DNA of 64,000 nt from Rhabdophis nuchalis (taxonomy: Eukaryota > Chordata > Lepidosauria > Squamata > Natricidae): the NCBI GenBank assembly GCA_039707465.1, contig CM077644.1:204481962-204545961 (forward strand). Reading direction: 5' to 3'. The notes under the pieces were generated by a model, which was not told the DNA's origin, did not search any database, and saw only the letters and a program-made list of their open reading frames with translations. Shown one piece after another: positions 1 to 51,536 of the stretch (the stretch's first letter is position 1; each line of letters opens with the position of its first letter). A program made the position numbers and the translations under genes.

Positions 1-739
1 ACTCAGTGCATAGGATGGCCAACCTCAATTAAGGAACTGGCAGCTGTGATTTCATATTTTTGTGTTTATCATAATAATAATATCTGAAAGTACCTTATTC
101 TTAAGACAGCAGAGAAACCGATGTCAGAGGGAAAAAACTATTGATAAATTGCTGTATTTTTGCACAGATTTAGTATGTAATAATTCAACTTGATGTGTCA
201 CAAATCCCATGAGATTTTGTTCATTACATTTTGTCTCATAATTTCTTGCATCCTAATTTTTTAGTATTCATATGTTTTACCATTGCCCTTCATCAGCCAA
301 TTAATTAAATATCATTTTGATAATGAAATTGATTCATCAATTTAATAACTACCCATTATGCTATTATTAAAAAAATAACAATTTGGATGCAACATTTGAA
401 GGAGAATTGGAACCCGCACCAAAGTTTTTGCAGGATCCAGAAGCTGTAGGCTCTGCAACCTTGTCATTCAAAGAAAAATAGCAAAAAGTTATATCCATAT
501 CTACTTCCAAAAATAGGTAATGGTTGCAAAAATTCCAGCTATAGTTGCATTTTTAATTTTTCCTTGTGAAAGTTTAAAACTCTTCATTTAGTTAATTGTG
601 GACATGGAAATTGTTTATGACACTATTTGCATGCTGTAAAAACTATCATAAAAAGTAAGTCACACTGAAAAATATTTCAAAGTATGATTCAAGATATCTA
701 GTGAAATTGGCAAAGGATATTTACTTGAAAGTTACTTAC

Positions 740-41075
<40,336 letters not shown>

Positions 41076-41340
41076 CAGCGTCCGCGGACTCGCTTGCCAG
41101 GCAGCCGTCGGTCCGTCCGCCCGTCGCTCCCTGACACACACGCCTGTATTATGCGTACACGCAGGGCGAGCCCTCATTGGGTGTCTGACGGCGCTGCCGC
41201 CACGGCTGTCGTCTTCCCGCTCCTCGCCGGCTTGGTGGGAGAGGAGAGTTTGGCCACCCAATCAGCCGCCCTCTTCAAAGAGGCCGGCTTTGCAATGAAT
41301 TTAATTCCAAAGCGAAGTTGGAGGCCGCCCTGCACCAGAC

Positions 41341-41583
41341 TGGTGTTCTCACCCTTCGGTTTATACTCCTTTTTCTAGTGTTGGGAAGATTCGGGACATT
41401 TTAAAATTAAAAATTAAGAGCAGTGGGTTAGGGAATACATATCAACGCCAAAGTAGGATCTGGACATATGCAAAAGGATCTTTAAGGGTTTGTACCTGAT
41501 AGCTGTCTCATCGGTTTCTCTCCCTCTTCCTCCCTCTCCCCCCAAGTCTGTAAAAAAAAGTATTGTAAGTATATCAACCACAA
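41341..41583. other. Intergenic, no feature
   Basis: AT-rich sequence upstream of the ADGRV1 promoter, before the CR1 copy. Nothing recognised. Confidence 0.6.
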
Positions 41584-41633
41584 GACAAAGTGACAAAATT
41601 AGTGGACCGACAAAGTGACAAAATTAGTAGACC
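41584..41633. repeat. 25-bp tandem duplication
   Basis: GACAAAGTGACAAAATTAGT plus G/A-GACC occurs twice in a row, differing at one base. It lies at the 5' edge of a CR1 copy and may mark its insertion or truncation point. Confidence 0.85.
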
Positions 41634-42808
41634 AGAGGAATGCTGTCGATATAATTTACTTGGACTTCAGTAAGGCATTTCACAAAGTAGACCATAACCT
41701 ACTATTAGATAAAGTAGAAAAATGTGGGTTAGAAAGCATCACCATCAGATAGATTCGCAACTGGCTGACCAACCGCACTCAACGTGTAGTCCTCAATGAA
41801 ACTGCATCTACATGGAAGGAATTATGCAGTGGAGTACCCCAAGGCTCTGTTTTAGGCCCAGTACTCTTCAACATCTTCATCAATGATTTGGATGAGGGGA
41901 TAAATGGGGAACTCATCAAATTTGCAGACAACACCAAGCTGGCAGGAATAGCCAACACTCCAGAAGATAGGCTTAAGATACAGAAGGATCTTGACAAACT
42001 TGGAACATTGGGCACTATCTAACAAAATGAAATTCAATTGTGAAAAAAGTAAGGTTCTACATTTAGGCAAGAAAAACAAAATGCACACGTACAGTATAGG
42101 TGGTACCTTGCTCAATAGTAGCAACTGTGAGAGGGATCTTGGAATCCTAGTGGACAACCATTTAAATATGGGCCAGCAGTGTGCAGCAGCTGCCAAAAAA
42201 GCCAACACAATTCTAGGCTGCATAAACAGAGGGATAGAATCTAGATCACGTGAAGTGTTAATGCCACTGTATAGTGCCTTGGTAAAGCCACACTTGGAAT
42301 ACTGTATACAGTTTTGGTCGCCATGATGTAGAAAAGACGTGGAGACTCTGGAAAGAGTGCAGAGAAGAGCAACCAAGATGATTAGGAGACTGGAGGCTAA
42401 AACATATGAAGAACGGTTGCAGGAACTGGGTATGTCCAGTTTGATGAAGAGAAGGACCAGGGGAGACATGATAGCAGTGTTCCAATATCTCAGAGGGTGC
42501 CACAAAGAAGAGGGAGTCAAACTATTCTCCAAGGCACCTGGGGGCCGGACAAGAAGCAATGGGTGGAAACTAATCAAGGAGAGAAGCAACTTAGAACTGA
42601 GGATAAATTTCCTGACAGTTAGAACAATTAACCTCTGGAACAGCTTGCCTCCAGCAGTTGTGAATGCCCCAACCCTGGAAGTCTTTAAGAAGATGTTAGA
42701 TAGCCATTTGTCTGAAATGGTATAAAGTTCCTGCCCACGCAGGGGGTTGGACTAGAAGACCTGCAAGGTCCCTTCCAACTCTGCTATTGTATTATTGTAT
42801 TATTGTAT
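41620..42808 (+). mobile_element. 5'-truncated CR1 LINE
   Basis: RT and C-terminal part. [39 protein letters not shown] and [11 protein letters not shown] are recognisable (the active-site motif reads FADN). Then SGGTLLNSSNCERDLGILVD-type blocks and ALVKPHLEYCIQFWSP follow, ending in VNAPTLEVFKKMLDSHL. In-frame stops occur near 41,750 and 42,325, and a frame change near 42,005. The 3' end GGGGTTGGACTAGAAGACC is followed by a TATTGTATTATTG tail. Inactive. Confidence 0.9.
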
Positions 42809-45047
42809 AAGAGCCCCTTGGTTTTGTTTTCTCAAGCAAACATACCCAATTCCATGGAATATGTTGTAGGGATTAGTTTCCAGACAATTGATCAGCTGTG
42901 CTGCTTTTTACCAAACGCACTACAGTTTAAAACATGGGGCCCAGATTACAAATGTCAGGCAAAATACAGTGGGCCACAATCATGAACATGACTGGATGAG
43001 TCCTCTCATAAATATTTAAACTTTGTACTGTAATTTTATTTTTGGTCCTGCTCTATAATTTGACTCAAGAACAGCCTGCAAATCAAAAAAACATAAATAC
43101 AGGTCAATCAACCAACTTTGCTTTACTTAACGTAAAGCTTTCCTTAATATATTTTTCAAATGAAAAACTGCACAGACTTTTCCAGATTTTGACTTTCACC
43201 TTTCGAGAGGACTTTGATTAAGAAACAGGCCTGGATACTCATGACAGGCCATCATTCCAAACTAGCATATTTAAGAATCTTATCCAGGGAGGAGGAAGTA
43301 GAATTAACTGTTAACTCTGTTTTGCTCATGTTGGCTTTCCTTACTCTTATCTTGTAGTGTTCAGTGGGTAAAAGTAATAAATGTAATATTGTAATAATAT
43401 GGAATATCTGACTGTGGTTGTTAGTACTGCATAGCATAGACTTGAGAAAAGCTATCTTTATCTTGAACAACTTTCTTTGGACAAGCAATGACAGTCTCAT
43501 CTCACATCCAATAAGTCTGGCAAATGTTTTAAGAGAAAGTCCATCTTAGAATGTTTTGAATCAGAGAGACATATAAATCTAATAAAGAGATGCCTCCTTT
43601 TTCTCTGGACTATTTCTATTGTAGTGCAGAAGGAATGGCAAAAGTCCATTAATTCAGTCCCACCACTGGCAGTGCTCCAATTGGTGGATGCTTTCCCTAG
43701 GTCTAGTGATTTGCTAAAATGGGATGGCAACAAATCCAGAAAAAAAATCAAATAATTTTTCCTATAAAAAGTAATACACTTATAAATTAGGACACCACCA
43801 TCTACCAACGAAACTGGAAATATTTAGGGGTTGGAAACAAGCACTGCAACTTTTATGATGCAATTGCTTCACATCAAATCAGGAATGGAGAACTAAAAAT
43901 AAGCAGTGGAAAAAGTCCCCTTTTCTCTCAAATATATATTATTTACTTTAAAGTTACTTTAAAGATAGTCCTGTAGATGTGATGTCAATGGCACCTTACA
44001 CCTCTAAAAACAATTTAAGGTGTTTTATTTTATTCTGCCTTTATGACTTTCCCGCCTTTGGTATTATTGAATAACACAAGGCAGTGAACAAACATAATAC
44101 TCCTTTGTCACTCTTCCCCACAGCAACAATTTAAGAATGAAAATTAAAATGTCTGATTTTGCTAAAAAAACAACAACTCCCCTCACTGACAGTTGTCCCA
44201 TCCCCCATTGAATTGTGTGTGCAGAAAACAAACCAAGTTCAAATGGGGTAGTTGGACTACTCCTTTCACTTTTATGTAAAATGTCTCAGAGGAAGACAAA
44301 ACAACACTGAAAGCAGCAGCCTCCAGTTTGTTTGTTTGTTTTCAAGGCTTTCCTATTTTCCCTTTATTGGCATGGAATGAATGAAGACATGGGAAAAGAG
44401 GGACTTGAAATAATAATGTGGGTGGAGGAAACAAAACTTGGAGAAGAAAGAATAACTAGCTACTTGATTCTAAGCAGTTTTGTGCTAGCAATACAAGTCC
44501 ACCCAGATGCATGCAACAGATCCCTTCTAGTACTTCACAAGGCATAGCAAATTAAAGTGGTTAAAGAATCTCTGCCCCTGCTTTGTGACCATCTTGCCCC
44601 CAGATGTGAGGAAAGCCCTCAATCTCTTGGCGTTCCCCAAAGGGATCAAAATTTGGCTATGCGACCTTGCTAGCAAGTTTCTTGAGAGCCTCCTGTGTCT
44701 GCAATATTCCAATGTTAAATGACCATCACAGGATTTTATCTTCAATATTTATAAATTGTGGTATAATAGATTTTTGGCTTTCTTCAACACTACAATATTA
44801 ATATCCTTTTTTTCTGTTCAATTATTTGCATCCTCTGTATCAATTTTAAGTTATATCCAAACACCCACTTAACAAGGTACATGCCTCATAAATTGCAATG
44901 AAACTTACTTCTGAATGGAATTGTATAGACATTGTATTGTATTGTAACTCTTGCTGGATTTTTTTTCACTGACCATATAAGGATCTAACCAAAAACCATC
45001 TACTTCACATTCTGTGAATGTTTAGTAATATATTTTTGGAAGCTCAC
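42809..45047. other. Intergenic AT-rich stretch, nothing recognised
   Basis: It contains several unrecognised open frames of up to about 100 codons on the minus strand (for example 43,497-43,808). They lack recognisable domains or splice context and are probably old repeats or chance. A segment at about 44,527-44,740 has repeat-like complexity but no family could be named. Confidence 0.5.
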
Positions 45048-46123
45048 AGGTCAGTCCTCTATTTGTTCTCTAAAACTGATATTCAGAATTTAGCTGTACA
45101 TCTCTACCCCTAACCACCCCAAAGATGCCGTTGAAGTAATGTTTGGAAGCCATACGGGTCTGGATGGGGAGGAACAAGCTCCAACTCAACCCGTCCAAGA
45201 CCGAGTGGCTGTGGTTTCCGGCGTCTCGATATAGCCAGTTAGTGCCATCTCTGGCTATCGGGGGCGAGTCATTAGCCCCTGCGGAAAGGGCTCGCAACTT
45301 GGGTGTCCTCCTGGACTCTCGGCTGTCCACGGATGACCATGTGATGGCTGTGGCCAGGGGGGTTTTCTATCAGGTCCACCTGATACGCCAGTTGCGCCCC
45401 TTTCTAGATCGGGATGCCCTACGCACAGTCACTCAAGCCCTCGTTATCTCCCGCCTGGACTACTGCAATGCTCTCTACATGGGGCTCCCCTTGAGGTGCA
45501 CCCGGAGACTCCAGTTAGTGCAGAATGCGGCCGCGTGGGTGATTTTGGGAGTCTCTCGGTACTCCCGTATAACACCTCTCCTGCGCAAGCTGCACTGGCT
45601 GCCTGTGGTCTTCCGGGTGAGCTTCAAGGTGTTAGTTACCATCTTTAAAGTGCTCCATGGCACGGGTCCTGGCTACCTGTGAGACCGCATCCTACCACAT
45701 ACCTCCCTTCGACCTGTCCGCTCCCACAGAGAGGGCCTCCTCAGGGTGCCGTCTGCTGGTCAATGCCGGCTGGCGACCCCCAGGGGAAGGGCCTTCTCTG
45801 TGGCAGGTCCGGCCCTATGGAACGTCCTCCCCCCCGACATCCGAACCATCACGGACCTACGCCTCTTCCGCTGGGCACTTAAAACACATTTTTTCCACCT
45901 GGCTGGCCTGACATAGATAGATTAATGAATAATTTTAAATTGAATTTTAATAATTTTAAACTATTTTAGCACAGAGTTTAATTATTTATTTATTTATTCC
46001 ATTTTACATTGTTTTTACTTGTTGTGGGTTTTTATCTTTTCTGTGCACCGCCCTGAGTCCCACCCGGGAGAATAGGGCGGTATATAAATTCGAAAAATAA
46101 AATAAATAAATAATAAATAAATA
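45048..46123 (+). mobile_element. 5'-truncated L2 LINE, diverged subfamily
   Basis: Starts near the YADD region with a damaged 5' edge. It is then open 45143-45682 (LQLNPSKTEWLWFPASRYSQ, LRPFLDRDALRTVTQALVIS, ALYMGLPLRCTRRLQLVQNA). A stop replaces Arg in the 'YL.DRILPH' block, a likely CpG decay, and the frame continues to about 45,911. The 3' end has CACCGCCCTGAGTCC and GGGCGGTATATAAATT, and an AAATA-repeat tail. It is more diverged than the intronic L2 copies. Confidence 0.9.
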
Positions 46124-49100
46124 AAATCATACTTTAGTTTTCTTCAGATATTTAGCACCACCAGACAATGCACTTTATTCACTGACCAATGCAACTGCAG
46201 TGCATGGATTTTTTAGACTTTCATGCATGGAATAAAAAAACAAACCAAAATTGATTTTATTCTCTCAGTTTTCTCTATCGTTGTAAGTAAATTTATTTCA
46301 ACCATTAATAATGCAAAAGAATTAACTGAAGCTAAACTCTTCAATCAATGGAAACATTTCAGGTGAAAAAGCACAGTATCTTATTTGTCAAATGTTAAAT
46401 GGTAATTAATGATATTTAGGTTTAGTGATAAACTGGTCTAAACAATAATGAAACAAATTATTAAAAGGTTCCATTTAGATGATGCAGTGTTTTTTCTTTA
46501 ATATACGATAAAACCAGCCTATCTGATATCTGTGTCAGATTGTCCTGATCGTGATGTTTTATGATGCTTCTTGTTTATGTGCCCCCTGTGTGGCACTTCC
46601 CTGCAGTTTGTTATTTTTCTTCAACAGTAGAGGGAGGAAACCAACAATGCTGGGCAACCGTATTACATAGCACAAGGTAACCATGGAAGCATTTGTCTAA
46701 TTGTTAAGACCCTTCCAAAGCGATTCAGCCATTCATTTCTTTGAATCAATATTGAAGCTTTTAAGATTTATTATTCAGGAGCTTAGACAAAACTAATGAA
46801 AGAAATTTGTTGTTTCTTTCCATCAGTTCATTCCATCATGTTAAACATATATTAAGATCTTGTAAACTCTTGTATGCAATAAGTAATGTTACTACTTTTT
46901 CCTTATGGAAAGTCTAATCATAAGATCCTGGTATTAACATTCCTGACATTATGTGAAAAGAACTTAAGAATTTCTAAAGCAGATTGTCATAAAAGGTGAA
47001 TCTAATAAAAAAGACAGAGAATAGAACATGGGAGTGGAGCAAATTGCTTAAAAATCCCTCAAAAAAGCTTTTAAAATTGTTAGACGTCCCTTGCACTTAA
47101 CTATTTAGGAATTTAATCACTTCACAATATTTTTATTAAAGAGTTTTAAATGTATAGATTTATTTATTTATTTACTAAATGTATAAGCCATTCATCTCAT
47201 ATACATGATTCTGAGCAGCTCACAGGGTTGCAATTCCATATACTTAATTGGAAATAAACTTACTTCTTAGTACAGTAACACTGTATGTCAAATAGGTCTG
47301 TCAACAGAGTTTTACTTATATGCAGATAGAAACTTATTCTAATCATTTATAAAGTTTGTGAATGCATAGGGATAACTAAATGACCCAATGGAAGAGCAGG
47401 CAAGTGCTTGGTGGGCTAAGGAATGTTTTTGGCTATACATTAGTTCCAATGACCAAGGGGAAATAATAGAATAAAATAGTAGTGAAACAGAATTAAAGCA
47501 CGTGCACACACACGTACACACACTCAACTGTATTAATAAGAGTTAAGATATTTGTTCCTTTTTTGCTTACCTCTAGTTAAAAGCCAAACTATCCAAAATA
47601 TTTTTTGCTCACTGTAGAGGTAATCGATTGAAGGTGATATCTTTGTAGGATTGTAGAGTAGGTACATATATTTGTGGAGATAACTGCCAATCATCAATCA
47701 ATAATCTTAACTAATTTGGCAGAGGAAAGACCGCTGAAATAAGTAGACATAATTTGGTTCACAAAACTCACAAAAACATCTTGGCAGGCAAAAAATCCCT
47801 CAAGAGTCTGAGTTGATAACTAAAATGAATTCTAGCAATTTTTTGTTTTGATTTCCATTTTAAGTAGTTTTAATAGTATGCATAGTTCTCATTTAGGTTT
47901 TGCATTGGCTGTTGGTTTTTATACGCTGCTCACAATGATTAAGTTCCTATGTAATACTTGCACATACAGGTGTCATGCTGTGATTAATACTGGCCCTTGC
48001 TAACTCATTTAACATGCATTCAGATAAATGAAGTAATTTACATCAAGAATGAGAAAGACTGCATCTACATTAGTATTCAGAGGTTGTGCAGCTACTGTCC
48101 TGTTCATCAAGTTGGAAATATACTCTTTTGTACATTGATGGGAAAATGTCACTAGGTACAAATAGTTAAAAGAAAGGAGTGAGGTAGGTCCTTTTTTAGT
48201 ATAGAAGGGCACAGCTCTAGCAATATTTGACTCCATACTGTAGATTCTGTCTAAAGCACACTTATCAAACATTGTGGGAGAGTAATCCTCTAAAATCAAT
48301 ACATATCTAGAAGAAACAACTATGCTAGAATTAACATTAGGCAAGAAATAACTACAGTATATTATTGCTTTTAAACTCTGTGGCAACAAAACTACTCACT
48401 GGAGTTTGCATAGGCAAAATTAGTCACAAGGCCTAAAGTGAGTTTTGAGAGTGGTCTCATTTTGCCTATCCAATCATGATGGGTTTTCAATTCAAAAGTT
48501 GGCAAACTGTAGTTATAAAGGTAAGAAATGTTGAAATTAATTTGCCTTTTACATAATCATCCCAAACTTTAAAACAATAGTCTGATAAAGATATATTTAT
48601 AACAATTAGTTCCAAGGTGTTATATGCATTTGCTTTCCTCAAATTTATTTGCTGCTGTACTCATTTCTATTAGCCTTTTTGACAAGTCATAAAATTACAT
48701 TTCTATAGTAATTAACACAGATAAGTCTTTTATGTCCTTGTTACCATCTTTTTACTACAGTATTGTGGTTGAATGCTTTCCTTTATGAAAACTGCTTCCG
48801 ATCTCTGTCAAACATGAAGTAGCATAGATGCTTATAGGTTCATGTATCTTGCTAAATCTTGCAGAAACAACCAAAAAGTCTTCCTACACCACTGAAATAA
48901 AATTTAATTTTCTTTATAGGCTTCCTAGTTGTTCACACATGCTGTTCACTTTTTCCCATGTACTTGTGGAATGGAATTGAATTGCATTAACCAACAATTC
49001 CACTAAAATTTAAAATTTACTCCGAAAAGTTTAAAGCACAGATTTCAGAAAGAGGCCGGAAATCAAAGAAGGAAGTAACAAGTAGTGCAGCTGAATATTC

Positions 49101-49774
49101 ACATTTTATTTCCGTTAGAGACAGGGCAATGTCGAGAAAACATTATGGATTTCAGGTTGAAGAGTAGTATTCAGAACACCACACATACACACAAAGCTTT
49201 TATGAGGACACCAGCAGCACATAAAGCACAATAGTATCCCCGTCATATTTTTCTCAGCAACTTGAGTACAAGAAATAATAGCTGTCATTATATTCACTGA
49301 CTGAATATCATTTTAGAAGATTAATGTTTCCCCGTGCACTTTTATACACATCCTCTTACACTTTTTCTAAGCTTTAAAAACGATCACAATTATTTTCTAT
49401 TAGGGGAGATGCTTTAGTTCCTATATTAGTTTGGTTCCTCTTTTCTGCATTTTCTCCAGATTCATGATAAGAGTACTATTTTTCTGAAGCGGAGACTAAG
49501 TCTTCACACTATTTCCTATGCGTAGTAACAAATAGACACACACATCGGATTGCTGTAATAGGTGCTTTAAAACTTAGCAAAGATTTGTGGCGTTCACACC
49601 CAGAATTCCACACATTTTAAAAATAACCGAATTTGAAAACACTGGTGTACAGTATTCAAAACATTTTAATATCACACTATTAACGACTCTACACAATGGG
49701 TAGAGAACACTTCAAACACAAATATCACTTAATTATTTTAGAGAGGAAAACTACGTAAAAGAGTAGATGGGCCG
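46124..49774. other. Intergenic AT-rich stretch upstream of LYSMD3
   Basis: No gene recognised. A retroposon tail in reverse orientation (TTTATTTATTTATTTACTAA then GTATAAGCCATTC) lies at 47,157-47,225. A CA-rich tract lies at 47,500-47,525. The 46,490-46,760 region has fewer simple words and RFX-like half sites (GGCAACC, GGTAACC), but nothing firm. Confidence 0.5.
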
Positions 49775-50018
49775 TTGCAAAATCTCGCGAGCGTAGTGTA
49801 TTGCCATTTTGGAAAATGCCACCGCGGGATTTTAAGATCTCACGAGAGGAAGGCGAACAGGGCGGCCGCCATCTTGTTGACGTGCGGGCGCTTTCGCTCT
49901 TGCCAAGCAGTCGTATTTCGTTTCAGTTCCCAGGCTTCCCCATCGTGGCGTCCGCGGAGAACGTTGAGCCGGCGCCGCAAAACGCACCCCCTGCAAATGG
50001 CCGCTCCTGGGTAGCTTG
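49775..50018 (+). promoter_or_regulatory. LYSMD3 CpG-rich promoter
   Basis: A short GC-rich block contains TCTCGCGAG (49783-49791), close to the palindromic TCTCGCGAGA motif bound by BANP, and a degenerate second copy TCTCACGAGAG at about 49,848. GCCGCCATCTTG (49865-49876) is a YY1-type element often at or just after transcription starts, and TGACGT (49878-49883) is a CRE half site. TATA is absent. Motif recognition is by eye. Confidence 0.75.
49865..50018 (+). other. LYSMD3: LYSMD3 exon 1 (non-coding), approximate 5' end
   Basis: The 3' boundary is the strong donor TTG/GTAAGTATT at 50,019. The start is set loosely at the YY1-type element, where initiation commonly occurs. The LYSMD3 coding start lies in exon 2, as in human (recalled). 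Intron 1 is then 50,019 to about 51,248. Confidence 0.65.
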
Positions 50019-51263
50019 GTAAGTATTCTGCTTGCCAAGTCTATATGTATTACAAAAAAGAAGGCAGTTTTATAGAAAAAAACGATTACTGGAGTCAGGC
50101 ATAGGCTGGTCAAATGCCGAGGGCGAGAGATGTTGTGGGGGACCCCTGAACAGCTTTGCCCATCTGCTACAGACCCTGGTGCTTTTTTCCATCCCAAACT
50201 CGCCCGTCCTTTCGTTGGAATCCTGTTTTCCTGTCCCAGTTTCCCGGCTTTTGATGTGTGGCATCAGGACGTTGTATCATTTCCTTCTATTGCTAGAAAT
50301 GCTTTAGCTACTGATTATTATTTTTTGTTAAAATCAGAGGAGTCCTGCCAGATGACACGTTTATCATTTGCCTTTTAGTTAGTGGGAATGTTTCAATAAC
50401 TTCCATAAGTGGTGGCAGTCGGAGATTTCCTTGGTCCGAGCCCTCTTTCCTGCCTACGTGTAAGCGCTTGAAGCTTCAAAAGCATTGCGGGAGACGTCGG
50501 GAAGTTCTTGCCAGATGTAAATAGTAACAAAAGCAACCGGTGATTATCATATCAACTATTTGATTTTAACTAAGCTTACAATAACAGTTGCGCAAATGAA
50601 ATTCACCTTCAGTTTTTGCAACACGGTTTGGAGAGGCGTCTGTGGCATAGCCATCAGAGACCAAGCGCAGCCCTTGATCCAGAAGAACCGAACAATTGCT
50701 CCCTTTTCTCTATTTAATACCAGGGATCTTAGGTCACCTTGGAAGTTGTTTATCCATAGCAGTATTTTGACGTCTAATTACAGGAGGCAGGAATCGGAGT
50801 GCATATATATTTAGTTTATTTCGATCAAACTTGTTACAAACAAGGGTGTTCATGATGTCTTATCTAATCCTTTTTATTATTTTGAATTCTGACTTAAACA
50901 TTTTGATCAAAGATTGTTGCAAACAAGTGTTCATGATATCTGTCTAATGCTGTTTCTAATGTATCCTAGTACAAAGTTTTTATCATATTGCCAATTGGGC
51001 CATGATTGACTGTACGTATTAGTGTTAATAACTGCTTTCTTCTGCTAGAGCTAGCTCCAGTCCTATATGGAAATAATGTCTTAAAAGTTTATTTCTATTA
51101 ACTTTAAAAAAAAATGAACCTGAAGGATCTGTGTTCATTGAATTATTATCTAGAGGAATAAATATGTCAATAGAGAGCTGAATGAAATAATACATCTTTA
51201 AAAACATTTGTGCTTAGTTGCCCTCTTTTCTTTCTGTTTTCCTGTTAGATTTCTCCTTGTAGA

Positions 51264-51536
51264 ATGACAGGAAAAAACCAGACTTTAAGTTTCCAACTCC
51301 CAGCTGTTGTACAACCCACTTCTGTGGATAGCCACGTATATCCATTTGGGAACAATCTTAGTTCTGACAGTGATGTTTTGGAAGATGAAGTTGAAATATA
51401 TGAACTGCGACCTCGAGGAAAAGAGAAAACTCGGAGAAGTACTTCAAGAGAAAGAATGGATGATATTGTACTTATAACTAAAGATATACAAGAAGGAGAT
51501 ACACTAAATGCATTAGCTCTCCAGTATAGTTGTTCA
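51264..51536 (+). CDS. LYSMD3: LYSMD3 exon 2 (first coding)
   Basis: The exon begins at about 51,249 after CCTGTTAG or at 51,263 after a second AG. The ATG is at 51,264. 91 codons end LQYSCS, followed by donor GTAAGT. It carries the first half of the LysM domain. Confidence 0.95.

Noticed and set aside
41779..42589. 245-codon minus-strand frame across the CR1
   Set aside because: The plus strand carries clear CR1 RT and C-terminal blocks, so the minus frame is incidental.
43497..43808. 103-codon minus-strand open frame
   Set aside because: No recognisable domain, no splice sites or promoter, and in AT-rich intergenic DNA. It could be an old repeat, but support is lacking.
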